Part shown: positions 1-14,049 of the stretch, one piece after another
Layout of the letters: each line of letters starts with the position of its first letter
Position numbering within the stretch: position 1 is the first letter of the stretch
From: Siderastrea radians
Lineage: Eukaryota > Cnidaria > Anthozoa > Scleractinia > Rhizangiidae
Reading direction: 5' to 3'
DNA: 64,000 nucleotides
Assembly: GCA_964017195.1 (NCBI GenBank)
Contig: OZ024896.1
Coordinates: 32,726,307-32,790,306 of the forward strand
The notes under the pieces: model-generated
Database searches by the model: none
What the model was told of the DNA's origin: nothing
The model's input: the letters and a program-made list of their open reading frames with translations, nothing else
Made by a program: the position numbers and the translations under genes

Positions 1-300
1 TTAGCTTGTGTCTGCTGATTAGAGTGATAACTTGTGTCCGTTATCAATGATTTCACGCTCAGTAGTTTTCAATATGTTGCAATAACATTAAATAAGAGAA
101 ATAGCGTTAGATCCGCAGCGAACAGCGATGTGTTCTTAGAATATTTTTGAGAGGGGCATATCGTGATTATACTTTTGTTGGATTGCGAAGCATACGCAGT
201 CGATTTCGGTTCGGATCACATAATCAGAGATCTGCTACGATGCAAATTCATGTTTGATTTTGCTGATGTGCACCTTCTTTTGTATTTGCTGTGTTATTAA

Positions 301-530
301 ACCTTTCGTCAACGGTTTAAGAGGCTATCTTTATATATTGTATGAGGCATCATTTGATGCCTCATACAATATATGCTCGCATGAAAAAAGGAGTCGATGA
401 CAACCGAAACGGAACTTGAAGGAGCAGACTGCTGTGTCACTAGATTTAGCCAAATTCATGCAATAGGTAGGACCTGGCCACCAAATTAAAGGAAACATAA
501 AGATAGCTTCTTAAACCGTTGACGAAAGGT
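301..530. mobile_element. MITE with 34-bp TIRs and an internal palindrome
   Basis: TIRs begin ACCTTTCGTCAACGGTTTAA and are inverted at 497-530. A 42-nt palindrome at 333-374 (ATATATTGTATGAGGCATCA and its complement) lies inside. It sits in intron 1 of SDR copy A; the paralogous position in copy B intron 1 (about 19930) lacks the TIRs. Confidence 0.75.
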
Positions 531-567
531 CTATGGCAGGAATAGAATTTATAATGAGCTACTTTAA

Positions 568-1267
568 AGGCCGATACACACGAAGGGCTTCGCTCCCGGA
601 GTATACTCCGGGGGCACGCTCCTGGAGCAAAGCTCCCTCATGTGTACTAACGATTTCATGGGTAAAATCGATCCTCGGGAGCAGAATTTCCACCCCGCAA
701 AATGCTCCATGATATAAAACTGGTTAAATATTCGGGAGCAAGATCCGGGGGCAAATCGAGCAAACTTGAAAATACTCCCTCGTTTGTACTGACAATTTTG
801 TGTTGCGCGTGGATTAGACGGCAAATGTACAACATTGTCCAATCAAATTAGCCAATTTTTTCATTCACAATTCTTTTGGAACTCTTGAACTCGTGCTCAA
901 AATTCAAAATCGCGTCCGAAAGCGTTGAGCTAGAGATACAGCAAGTGGATGGTCGAAAAAACGAGAAATCTGCTTGGAGTGTCACCAATTCACGACTTGT
1001 TATCGACTTGTACAGAGACAACCCAGTGTTATACGATAAAAATCATAAAAACTATGGAAATAAAGCCGTAACGAAGAAAGTGTTTGCACCAATACTGGCT
1101 AAATTACCTTAAAAGTCTATAACGCATATCAAAGTTTCTTCCGTTTGCTCCCTCGTGTGTACTATAACATGGAGCAAGCTCAGGAGGTATGCGCCATCGT
1201 GTGTACTGGTCGTGCAAATTGACCGTGGAGCATGCTCCGGGAGCAAACCCTTCGTGTGTATCGGCCT
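568..1267. mobile_element. PIF/Harbinger-like element (700 bp), TAA target-site duplication
   Basis: The ends are AGGCCGATACACACGAAGGG and its inverted copy, flanked by TAA at 565-567 and 1268-1270. Subterminal sequences are short palindromes of the CTCCCGGAGTATACTCCGGG and GGAGCATGCTCC type. The paralogous intron of copy B (about 19978-20040) has the empty site with one TAA. It carries a MADF-like ORF, as PIF/Harbinger elements often do. Confidence 0.8.
876..1112 (+). pseudogene. MADF-domain fragment in the Harbinger-like element
   Basis: The frame reads SRLVIDLYRDNPVLYDKNHK and on to NYGNKAVTKKVFAPILAKLP. The (L/V)I-x-LYR-x-x-P-x-LYD...Y core is the start of a MADF (Myb/SANT-like) DNA-binding domain, commonly the second protein of PIF/Harbinger transposons. 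It ends at a TAA and lacks the rest of the domain, so it is probably a remnant. Confidence 0.6.
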
Positions 1268-1476
1268 TAAGTACAAGTGGGGCCTTTGACCGAATGAAAA
1301 CTATCATGTAAAACAATCATTTACAAAGAAGTGGTCCGTGACGTGAAAGAAAGCATCAGAATATGTAGTCTTAGCAAGTTGGAGGAAGTTTGGATGCAAC
1401 AGTACTAAAGTACATGCTTAAAAAATGGAGAAAATCCCATAGAAACGTGTCTATTTTCGTTAATATTCATCAACAG

Positions 1477-5120
<3,644 letters not shown>

Positions 5121-5660
5121 CTTGCTTACCACTGAGATCAGTAGGTACAGTATAGGACACAGGGATATAACTTAAGCTTATCTGAAACCCTGAGCACGTG
5201 TATTCGTCGAGTAGTGAGTGTTTTAGTGATGTATATCTTCAAATAAACCTCCTTCTCCAGCCATATTGTTGTTACCATCATTATTGAGTGTTCAGGTTTA
5301 CATGAGTAAACCATTGAACGGAATGAATCTTTGGCGTTGACATACCCATCTCTTCACAGTCGTCTTCAGTGGCATAGGCGATAGAAAAATTAAGGTACAA
5401 AAATAATATATAAATATACGTACTTATACGTCACAACTTCTATAATAGTGTGTGAATTTCAAGAAATCGATACGTCACGTTTTGCATCTTAATGATCGTG
5501 AAACATTGGCACTGTTTAAAAGAACCAAAACTTTAACCCATTTGAGTTTTAGGCTTCGTTTCTGTTCAGGACACATGACCTGCCAAATATGGTTGTGACT
5601 TGAAATCTTGAACACCTTTCCCATGGACAAAAACGTGGCCAAGGAGCTTGTCAGGGTTTA

Positions 5661-7370
5661 CGAGATATGATGATTACGAACTTCCCATAGCAACAATATG
5701 GTAGTTAAGAAGTCTCCTCCCTTAGAGTTTTAATAAAGTCCTCAGCTTCTTCGTTCGCGCTTTTGGAGATCACTAGTTTTATGGACGTTTAGGAGGAGTA
5801 GACTGTGATCATCTTTATTTGTGCATGAAAACTACCGCAATTAAAGCAGCTCCCCTCCGGTCTGTCGAGTGTTGTTTGAATTTTAAGTCTCTAGATTTAT
5901 TGCGATTGTGGCTTGATAGAAGGAATTTTCGCGCGCACAATGATGTCCCTTAGTGATTTTTCCTTCTGTAGGATACAATCGGTGCATGGTCGAAGATCTG
6001 AGTGAGACATGGGGTCCGTTTCTCGCGCAGTGTTGAATTTTGGCCCTCTTTGGAGAGGAATTTCAGTGGGATCAGATGCACTTTAGAAGCTAAAACCACG
6101 GTCAGTAACAACTTAGTGTTATCTTTTTATTGGCGATTTCAAAAAATACACCGTTTGAGGAGTAACCTTCTCCTTTAAAGACTTCCGTTCTAAGGCAGAC
6201 AGCCTTGATTACAATTCACCCTGTATGTAAATTTTTATCGTGGGATGAAAAATATTTGCGAAGTGAACAAAATTCTTTACTTCCACTGCGGTTATATCCC
6301 ACAGAGAGAAAATGTCACCAATAAATCTTTGCCAGACAAACGGTTTGATCGGACTAGCTTCAAGGCCGAGTCGTTCCGCGAAATCCGCCATGTAGATAAC
6401 CGAGAAAGCGACAGCCATGTTTGTTCCTATTGCGGTGCCGTGAGTGTATAAGAAGTGTCTTTCATTGAATTTGAAAGAATTTTCTTCAAGTATGAGTCGC
6501 ATTAAATCGCTAAGATAAGTTATGGTAATTGGAAGGTTTGACTAATAGTGGCTTTCACAATGATGGCAAACCATATTTATTCCTTCTTCATGGGGAATGT
6601 TAGTGTAGAGGGAAGTGACATCCAGTGTGGCCAGTAGTGTACTGTTTAATTTGTCATTGGCGTGCTTTCAATGAAGTTAATAAAGTCGGTGGTGTCTTTA
6701 AGGTATGACTTCTGTTTAATTGCAATGGGTTTGCAAAAGTGATTAATCAACAAAACTAGAAACACGCTTGGTTGGACTACCGCTCCCAGAGACTATTGGT
6801 CTGGCGACTGGTATTTTCTGGTGTATTTTAGTCAGCGTGTACAATTCTGGTATGTGTGGTTGTTTTTACCCTCGTTCAACCATTTGTAGGTCTTTTTGTC
6901 GATATGTTTGAACGATGTAAGTTGTTTACAACTTGATTGACTTTTCGGGCGGTGTCTAACACAATAGGCGAAGAGAGTGGTTTGAAGAACTTATCATCTG
7001 ATAGTTGCTGTAAACCTTCTTCGATTTTTTGAATAGAGTCAAGAATGACCGTGTTTGCTCCTTTGTCCGCTTTCCGGTAAGGTCTAAAGTTTGTTGTTCT
7101 TTTTGAGTGCGTTTGTGGCAGCGTGTTCTCCTTGTGATCAGATGTTGTCGGGTTGAGGATCGAGGACACTGGTCACTGAGATCATCGTTCTTGTTTTTCA
7201 TTTCACTAACAAATTTTAGTAAGGGTGCTGGTATTGTTCTGGCACTGAATGTGAACCGCGACCCACTGTCAGTCCGAGCCATAACCAGAACTGGATATAA
7301 AATTTCTTGTAATCTGATTGGTTCACACATGACCAAAACATTACCTTGACCGCGAAAGGACTAAGTTCCA
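5661..7370 (-). mobile_element. Penelope-like retroelement relic #1
   Basis: Minus-strand frames show the Penelope-type N-terminal block RKADKGANTVILDS (7.17-6.88 kb) and the reverse-transcriptase core around 6502-6209: HFLYTHGTAIGTNMAVAF, then RFIGDIFSLWD. The catalytic (Y/F)IDD is FIGD, so the polymerase is dead. Several stops and frameshifts are present. It follows SDR copy A as relic #3 follows copy B. Confidence 0.75.
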
Positions 7371-9300
7371 GGAGAGAGTACAGCGAAAAACAGATCGAAA
7401 GCTTTCGATTTCAGCTCGCAGGTCTTGTTGAAGAAAGGGTTCAAACATAAATATAGGCAATTTTCTTCATTCGGATGAGGTCTTATTCGCCAAGTATTAG
7501 CTAGGACAGCCGAAGCGTCCTGAAAACTTGCTTACGGCTGGTATGTAATTATACCATCAACGAAGACGTTTCTGCCTCTATTGCGCCGAGAATAATTTGC
7601 TGCTCGAGTTTATAAAACAGTATAAAAGCAGAACGCGTGGTTTTCGTTGTCTCCAATTTAAAGTACTCATTCATCAAAGAATTAACATAGTCGAAGCTGT
7701 GTGGATGTGTGGTTCGGATTGTTGTGAGACTTGCGCCTTACTAAACTGAAGGCGGACGGTACCATTCATAATCTTTCTCGGTAGCTCTGTTTTGCTTATC
7801 GGCAGCTGTTTTACTTAGTAGGCAGAAGCTTACCTATATCCCAGCTATATACGACCGGAGGATTTCGTGCAATTTTATAAACAACGAAGACAGTCAGTTT
7901 TTGGGACTGAAAATGTTCTGCCATGATGCCTGTATAAGTGTTTCAGGTGTGCTTGTATAAAATGTTCAGGATAACCCAGATTGTATGAATTGCTTGTGTA
8001 GAAAAATTCAGTGGACGCAAATAAAATCCATTGCTGAAAACTGTCTCTGTAATTGTTAAGCTGTGGAAAATCCACTATCAATGACAATTAAAATTCCAGT
8101 GGCCATCCTTAGATGGTAAAGGTGTCTTTCACTGCTGAGGCCTCAGAGGCTGACTGATTGGTTTTTATTTCTTGTGCATACAGAGGTTAAAATGTAAGCT
8201 AATTATACATGTATTTTAAGCAGATATATTATTTTCTTTCACATCAAATAAACACATCAAATAAACTCAACCAACTGAAAATTCTACAGGATAGGAACTA
8301 ATGGCCAAGGTACATGTTTTACTGTACCAGTAAGGATACAAGGATTTTGGCCCTGCAGTGAGCACATAAACAAGACATAACACTTATTTGAGATAGGGAA
8401 ATGCAATAGTCCCATCCAACCCAGAACACTTATTAGAGAGGGTACTAGTTTGAATAGTTAGTGTGAATGCAAAAAAACAACTGAAACAAGCCCCTAAATT
8501 GGCTTTGGAAATGAAATAAACTATTCCTTTAATTGTTTGCTCATCCACAACTCAATGAAGAGGATCTCTTTAATATAGATCCAGTTCAGATGGCTAGCGA
8601 GATCACTTTCATTGCTGATGACACTATCCAAGTAGTAAGTAACCTACACTGATCAGATGTGTAAGAAAACTGTTCAATCTTGTTTGACGATCTTATAGAT
8701 GTTTCATAATGGGATCTTAAGGCAGTCAACTTCTGTCATGTTCAGATTGGTCTCCTCTAGGATTACAATTAAAAAAAACCTGGAGAGCAATATTATGCCA
8801 CAGGTGAAAAGTCTAAGGAATGTCACTATTATCATCATGTAAGAAAATGTTATTCTAATCTCCCCGGGGAGAAGACTCATCTGCTTCCCTAGCTTTTCTA
8901 TTAAGCAGGGTATGCAGAGCAGTGGGAAGGTTGAAGGCTAAACTTAGGAATGCTTGCATTTAATGCTGTAGTTTTGGGGGCAGTAAAGGTATCATCCCCC
9001 TCGAGCGATGCCAACATTTCCTTTGACTCCCCAGTGCTCTGCATTTTCAATTCCCAGCCTGGCAACCCCACACGGTTATTATAGTTGCACAAAAATAATG
9101 AAAAGGCATTACTAACAATGCTTCTTTTGACAATAATTTACTATTTATGCAAACATCTTCCATCAAAACACTCCCAACTGTGCCAGTTCTTCTGGGTAAG
9201 CAGCCCTGCATAACCTGGAAAAAAGGAACTCTTGTTGTTAAATCTGAAGTAATAATACCTCTGAGCATGTTATTGCAAACACGACGACGTGTCGCGTACT
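7371..9300. other. Intergenic, no recognised gene
   Basis: AT-rich unique-looking sequence. Short minus-strand frames at 7875-8087 and 8901-9268 have no family signature and no convincing splice sites. A transcript cannot be excluded. Confidence 0.4.
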
Positions 9301-9829
9301 AAAGAGAGCTAAAGGTAGGAAAACGGGAATTCAAATTTGCCAACCGACATTCGAGGTCCCGATCAAAATGCCCGCTAAAAATCGATTCAATTCATAGTCA
9401 GCGCTTTCAAACCACAACACATTACAAAAAGGATAAATGTCCTACCTTTCTATGTGATTCAATCGTCAATTTGTTTATCGGCAAAGAGCTAGCCCACACG
9501 ATGGGACAACGATTTTAAAAGGCTCTAAGAACGTAACGTAAAACCCTCCAAACAGTATCACAGCTTGAGAGTACCCTCTTTGTTCAATAGGCCAACCACA
9601 CAATTTACCGGGACAAAGCCGTTGCAAATGTACTTGGGAAACAAGCATAACTTCAGCGACTAGCGGACGTCGTGTTTGGCCCGGTCACTTTGCTCCGCGA
9701 GGATCTGACACCTGGAAATAAAATGGCGGCCCGACAAAACGGCGCAGAATAGCAAGGATAGCTTTATTTTCATGACTATGAAACCATAAATGCGTAAAAG
9801 TATCCTTTTTCTTTGATTCTGTAAAAGTT

Positions 9830-9915
9830 TTAGTCGATCCAGGCCGATCCGGGTTGATCCGAGTCGATCCGACCCGGATCAAGCGATCCGAGTTGATCCG
9901 GTCCGGGTTTTGTAC
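9830..9915. repeat. GATCC-rich short-period repeat
   Basis: CGATCC/GGATC/TGATCC units recur about every 8-10 bp (GTCGATCC, GCCGATCC, GTTGATCC, AGTCGATCC). The flanking 9.3-11.1 kb shows no recognised gene. Confidence 0.7.
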
Positions 9916-11079
9916 CTGCCTTCTTGTAACAGTATCACGACAAGCTGCGCCCGGCGTTTCAAACAATAATCTGGCGGTGCAGATAATATTTTTATCCTTT
10001 ATTGTCGGAAATTCGTTCACGACAGGCTGAAAAACCTATCAAGGTCCTAATTGAGCTAAACGTAACTTACCTAATATGCCAAGAACGGCATTAAAACTAC
10101 TTTCAGTACTTTGGGTCGCTCAGCAGACACAATCGGAACGATCACACCAAAGCCGCAGGAATCCAGAAAAAGACATGACCTTGATATGACCTTCCTTGTT
10201 ATGCAAAGGAGGTGTTATTCTTTATTTTGTGTTTCTATCTAGCATCGGTTGAGGGCAAATCGATGAAACTGTTTAAGACAGAAAAGTTAGCTGCGAAATA
10301 TGGATCTGTAAAGCTGTTCATAAGTTAATAAAAAGATATAAGCTTACTCTGTTTTACCTGTGTTAAATCATTTCATATGGCGGCAAATGTATCCTAATAT
10401 TTGTACTATTGCGCGACCACTGAAGCGAAATTCAAGCGCTACTCGCAATTCATTCCTGGCTAAAAAATATGGAATCCATGGTTCTCTTTTTGGACGCAAC
10501 TTATCCGGGCAAGAAATAAACGTAAATAGATTGGTCTTCGCATAGTTTCCTTTAATGCATCTGAAACAAACGACCCGATCTGTTACAAACCGCAGCCCGC
10601 TGCGCGTCCAGAAGAAAAATAACCTCCATACAAGCGCTTGACAAGCGCTCATCGCAACTTATTTCTGGCTAAAAGATTTCTAGACAATGTTTCTGCAAGC
10701 AGTCAATCGCAGGCAGTAACAAACGTAAAGTTGACTGCAAATATTGCTGGATTGTTCCATTCAATTCTGAGAACATGAAATCTCATGAAAACAGGCCTCG
10801 CATCAGGTGACTCCAAAGTCGTGCTCTGATTGGGTAATTGTTTGTTTTAGTCCGCCGGTCAAAACATTTCCAAAAGTGGAAATGCTCTGGACTGGTTATT
10901 TTGAAGAGCATTTGGTGATGCGAACTGTGCACGTTTTTCAAAACTTTTACGAAAACTGTAAGGAATATGAAGAATCCCTCAATCAAAAGGCCATTTCGAT
11001 ACAAATTTACAATCAAATGTGTAATTTACTCTACCGTAGACTCGTAGAAGTGCTGGGCAACCAGTAAATTAAGTTGCCC

Positions 11080-11375
11080 TCATTAAATAAAGTATTATTA
11101 TTATTATTATGACAGAAAGTCCGCATCGCAAAAAATTTTTGGAGATGGAAGATTGCCCTTCGCCTTGAGAGATGTTTTCTTCGCTCTAAAAGCTCTAAAT
11201 TCTATTGCTTAACTTGTCGAGTGTTCCTTAGAGCTTCTTCTTTCGATTTTTTATCAATTACGTTTTTGGTTAGGCAGGTTAGGTGTCCACAATTAGTAGA
11301 GGGGACTTTTCCCCTCAGCTACTACAGTTTTGACACGTTAATAAAGTTATTATTATTATTATTATTATTATTCCG
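11080..11375 (+). repeat. Two LINE-like 3' tails ending in (TTA/ATT)n
   Basis: ATTAAATAAAGTATTATTAT at 11081-11110 and GTTAATAAAGTTATTATTAT at 11338-11372 are each preceded by short unique sequence. This pattern fits 3' ends of non-LTR retrotransposons. Confidence 0.5.
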
Positions 11376-11728
11376 TCGTCCATGTTAACAAAAACGAGAG
11401 AAAGTAAACGTTGTAACTCTTCACGAGTTTAGTTCTCTTTCCAGGACGGCATGTTACTATGTGGGCTCACTAAATGATAGCGGAATAACTGTAAAGGAAT
11501 GTGCGAGATACAGTGGGCTCAAGTCACGGTCAGCAAACAATACAGGAACATGCGTTTCGGAAGCCGCCGTCCACGACCATGGACGGCGGTTGAATCAAAA
11601 CGAGTTTCAACCCAGGGCAGAGGTCCCTTTTCCTCCCACCCGTCAGCTCAGTGAATACAAAGGAAAAGGGGCCTTTGCTAGCAGGGCAATTAAAGACACT
11701 TTAACTTATAAATCTAAAAACCTTTAAG

Positions 11729-12053
11729 TTATTTATTTAATTGAATGTAAAAAGTGCGCTACACGTAACTTGCCTTGCCAATACATTGGGGAGACAAAAC
11801 GACATCTTCACGAACGCTTTGGCGAACATCGTCGTTCCGTCCAAAATCATCAACAGCTTGCTAACCCTACCCCTGTTTCGGAACATTTCAACTTACCCGG
11901 GCACTCCGTCAACGACATCCGTCTCATTCCCTTGGAACTAATACATACCGACTCCGTAAGAAAAGCACGCGAGGCACACTTAATCGACACTTAATTGACA
12001 AGGCTAAGACACTTGAGCCGCAAGGGTTAAACAGACGTGATGAGCTACATTAA
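11729..12053 (+). pseudogene. Penelope-like GIY-YIG endonuclease domain fragment
   Basis: Reads VIYLIECKKCATRNLPCQYI then GETKRHLHERFGEHRRSV and SEHFNLPGHS. This is the GIY-YIG nuclease of Penelope-like elements (IYLIEC...YIGET...R..EH) with its C-terminal HF..pgHs motif. A frameshift at about 11993 separates it from its tail (LIDKAKTLEPQGLNRRDELH). Confidence 0.75.
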
Positions 12054-12653
12054 TGACACTTCTTGTTCAGCCACCAACCTATTATATTCATTTATTTTAA
12101 ATTTTTAAACTTTTATGTTAACGGTCCTGTAACGTATTTACTCATTGTACTTTTGTAACCCCTGAAGGCTTGTTTTGCAAACCGAAATATAGGGCAATTT
12201 TTTGTTTCATACATTTTTTTGCTTTACGTATTTCGTCTTCTGTGTCTTCGTTTCTTTAACTGCCGTAAGGATCAGTCGTTCCGTATATTTTTTTACGAGA
12301 TATGATGATTACGAACTTCCCACAACGACAATATGGTAGTTAAGAAGCTCCTCCTTTAAAGTTTTAATAAAGTCCTCAGCTTCCACCTTCTCGCTTTTGG
12401 CGATCAACTCGTTTTATGGACGTTTAGGAAGGAGGAGTAAAATGTGATCATCTTTATTTGTGCGGGAAAACATCCCCACTTAAAAGCAGCTCTCCTCCGG
12501 TCTGTCGAGTGTTGTTTGAATTTAAAGCTTCTAGATTAATTGGGACTGTGGCTTGATAGAAGGAAATTCCGCACGGACAATGACGTCCCTTGGTGATTTT
12601 TCCTTCTGTAGGATACAATCGGTTCATGGTCGAAGATCTGAGCGACACCTGAT

Positions 12654-12912
12654 GGGGTCCGTTAATTCTCGAAAGGCCCGGTAACTTTTCGGGCCCGGAG
12701 CTATTTTAATTTTTAAATTCAAAACTTATAGAATGGTGGTGTAACTTTCAGCCCTCAAACCAGCTCGGCTTGTTTCGTCAACTTACAATTTTACTGCTCA
12801 GTTTTAAAAACCAACAAAACTTTGGACTTTGAATCTCTAAGGTAAACCATGTGCTCACAAAATAGCTCTGCGGGCCCGAAAAGTTATCGGGACTTTCCAG
12901 TAACAGGCCCCT
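12654..12912. mobile_element. MITE, GGTCCGTTTCTCGAAA family, copy 1
   Basis: The outer ends are GGGGTCCGTTAATTCTCGAA and its imperfect complement. Inner inverted GGTAACTTTTCGGGCCCGG is returned by CGGGCCCGAAAAGTTATCGG. Related to 23190-23438 and 55535-55775. Confidence 0.65.
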
Positions 12913-13453
12913 GGTTGGTTCTGAATGATGTGGTAGTCTTTCATGAGAATCTCTTTAAGATTAGGTGCAGCCGGATTGTAAGTTGTGACAAACGGCAAAA
13001 TCTCATTTCTCTGTTTAGAGTTAGACCGTAGGGCCTCTTTTCTATTTAGGTCGAATTGAACTTCCCTGTGAATGTTTTTAACGAGCCAGTTAGTGGATAA
13101 CCTCTTTTATAGAGTCTTTGTTCGAAGTCTCGTTTAAAATTCTCGAAGTTCTCTTGATCTTTGACTGATTTAGTCCGTCAGGCGTGATGCTTCTCCCTTG
13201 AGAAAACCCTTTTTGGTGTTTAAAGGGTGGTAGGCGGAGAAGTGAGTATATTGAAAAGTTTCGCTCGCTTTGAAATGAATCCGTTGGTCAAGCATTTTAA
13301 GCGTTAGAAGCACGGTCCTTGAAAAACTTCTGTGTCAAGGCTGGTGTGTGTGGTTGTTTTTTACCCTCGTTCAACCATTTGTCATTTTGTCGATATGTCT
13401 TGAACGATGTAAGTTAATTACTACTTGTTTGACTTTTCGGGCGATGTCTAACA

Positions 13454-13503
13454 TAGCCTGCGTGCAGACGTCTCGGAAATAGGAGACGTCTGCACGCAGG
13501 CTA
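13454..13503. mobile_element. 50-bp hairpin insertion with 9-bp target-site duplication
   Basis: TAGCCTGCGTGCAGACGTCT C is followed 8 nt later by its perfect 21-nt complement. TGTCTAACA is duplicated on both sides (13445-13453 and 13504-13512). Relic #1 has the empty site (about 6954-6964). Confidence 0.85.
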
Positions 13504-13999
13504 TGTCTAACACCGATAGGCGAGGAGAGTGGTTTGAAGAACTTATCGTCCGATAGTTGCTGTAAACCTCCTTCGATTTTTTGAAGAGAGCCAAGAATGA
13601 CCGCGTTTGTTCCTTTGTCCGCTTTCTTAAGGTTAAGTTTGTTGTTCTCTTTGTGTGCGTTTATGGCGGCGCGTTCGCCTTGTGATATGTTGTCGGGTTG
13701 AGGACACTTATATATATAAATTAGTTCTTGTCATGTCACTAACAAATTTTAGTAAAGGTACTGGTATTGTTCTAGGCACTGAATGTGAACCACGACCCAC
13801 GTACAAGTGCAAAGCCGGCACGCACTATACCCAAGGTGAATTCATGAGCCTAATATAAGCCCGAAGGTTTAATTTTCGAAAAAAAAGTTGCGTGACAGTA
13901 ACAGTCACAAAACTGGGTTACTTGATTAACTTATTCAGAATTCAGCTTCTTACGAGTCAAGTGCATGTTTCATATCAATCATATTGACTTGCGCGATCG

Positions 14000-14007
14000 T
14001 GACCTTG
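14000..14007 (-). promoter_or_regulatory. Candidate nuclear-receptor half-site upstream of SDR copy B
   Basis: TGACCTTG, whose complement CAAGGTCA matches the extended half-site bound by NR5A/ERR-type orphan receptors. It lies 50 bp upstream of the copy B ATG. The flank GTGACCTTGCATTTTT is shared with copies C and E. Binding is an inference. Confidence 0.4.
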
Positions 14008-14049
14008 CATTTTTTGGCACGTTTTTTCGTTTGTGCTCCTTAGCAAAAG

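Larger units (their letters stand above)
12294..13860 (-). mobile_element. Penelope-like relic #2, core deleted, with nested insertions
   Basis: Its left boundary TTTACGAGATATGATGATTA matches relic #1. The N-terminal block at 13.4-13.85 kb is recognisable, but the reverse-transcriptase core present in #1 is missing between about 13320 and 13340. Nested inside are a GGGCCCG-type MITE (12654-12912) and a 50-bp hairpin with target-site duplications (13454-13503). Confidence 0.65.

Noticed and set aside
10807..11067. 86-residue plus-strand frame before a LINE-like tail
   Set aside because: No recognisable retrotransposon motif; kept only as intergenic sequence.
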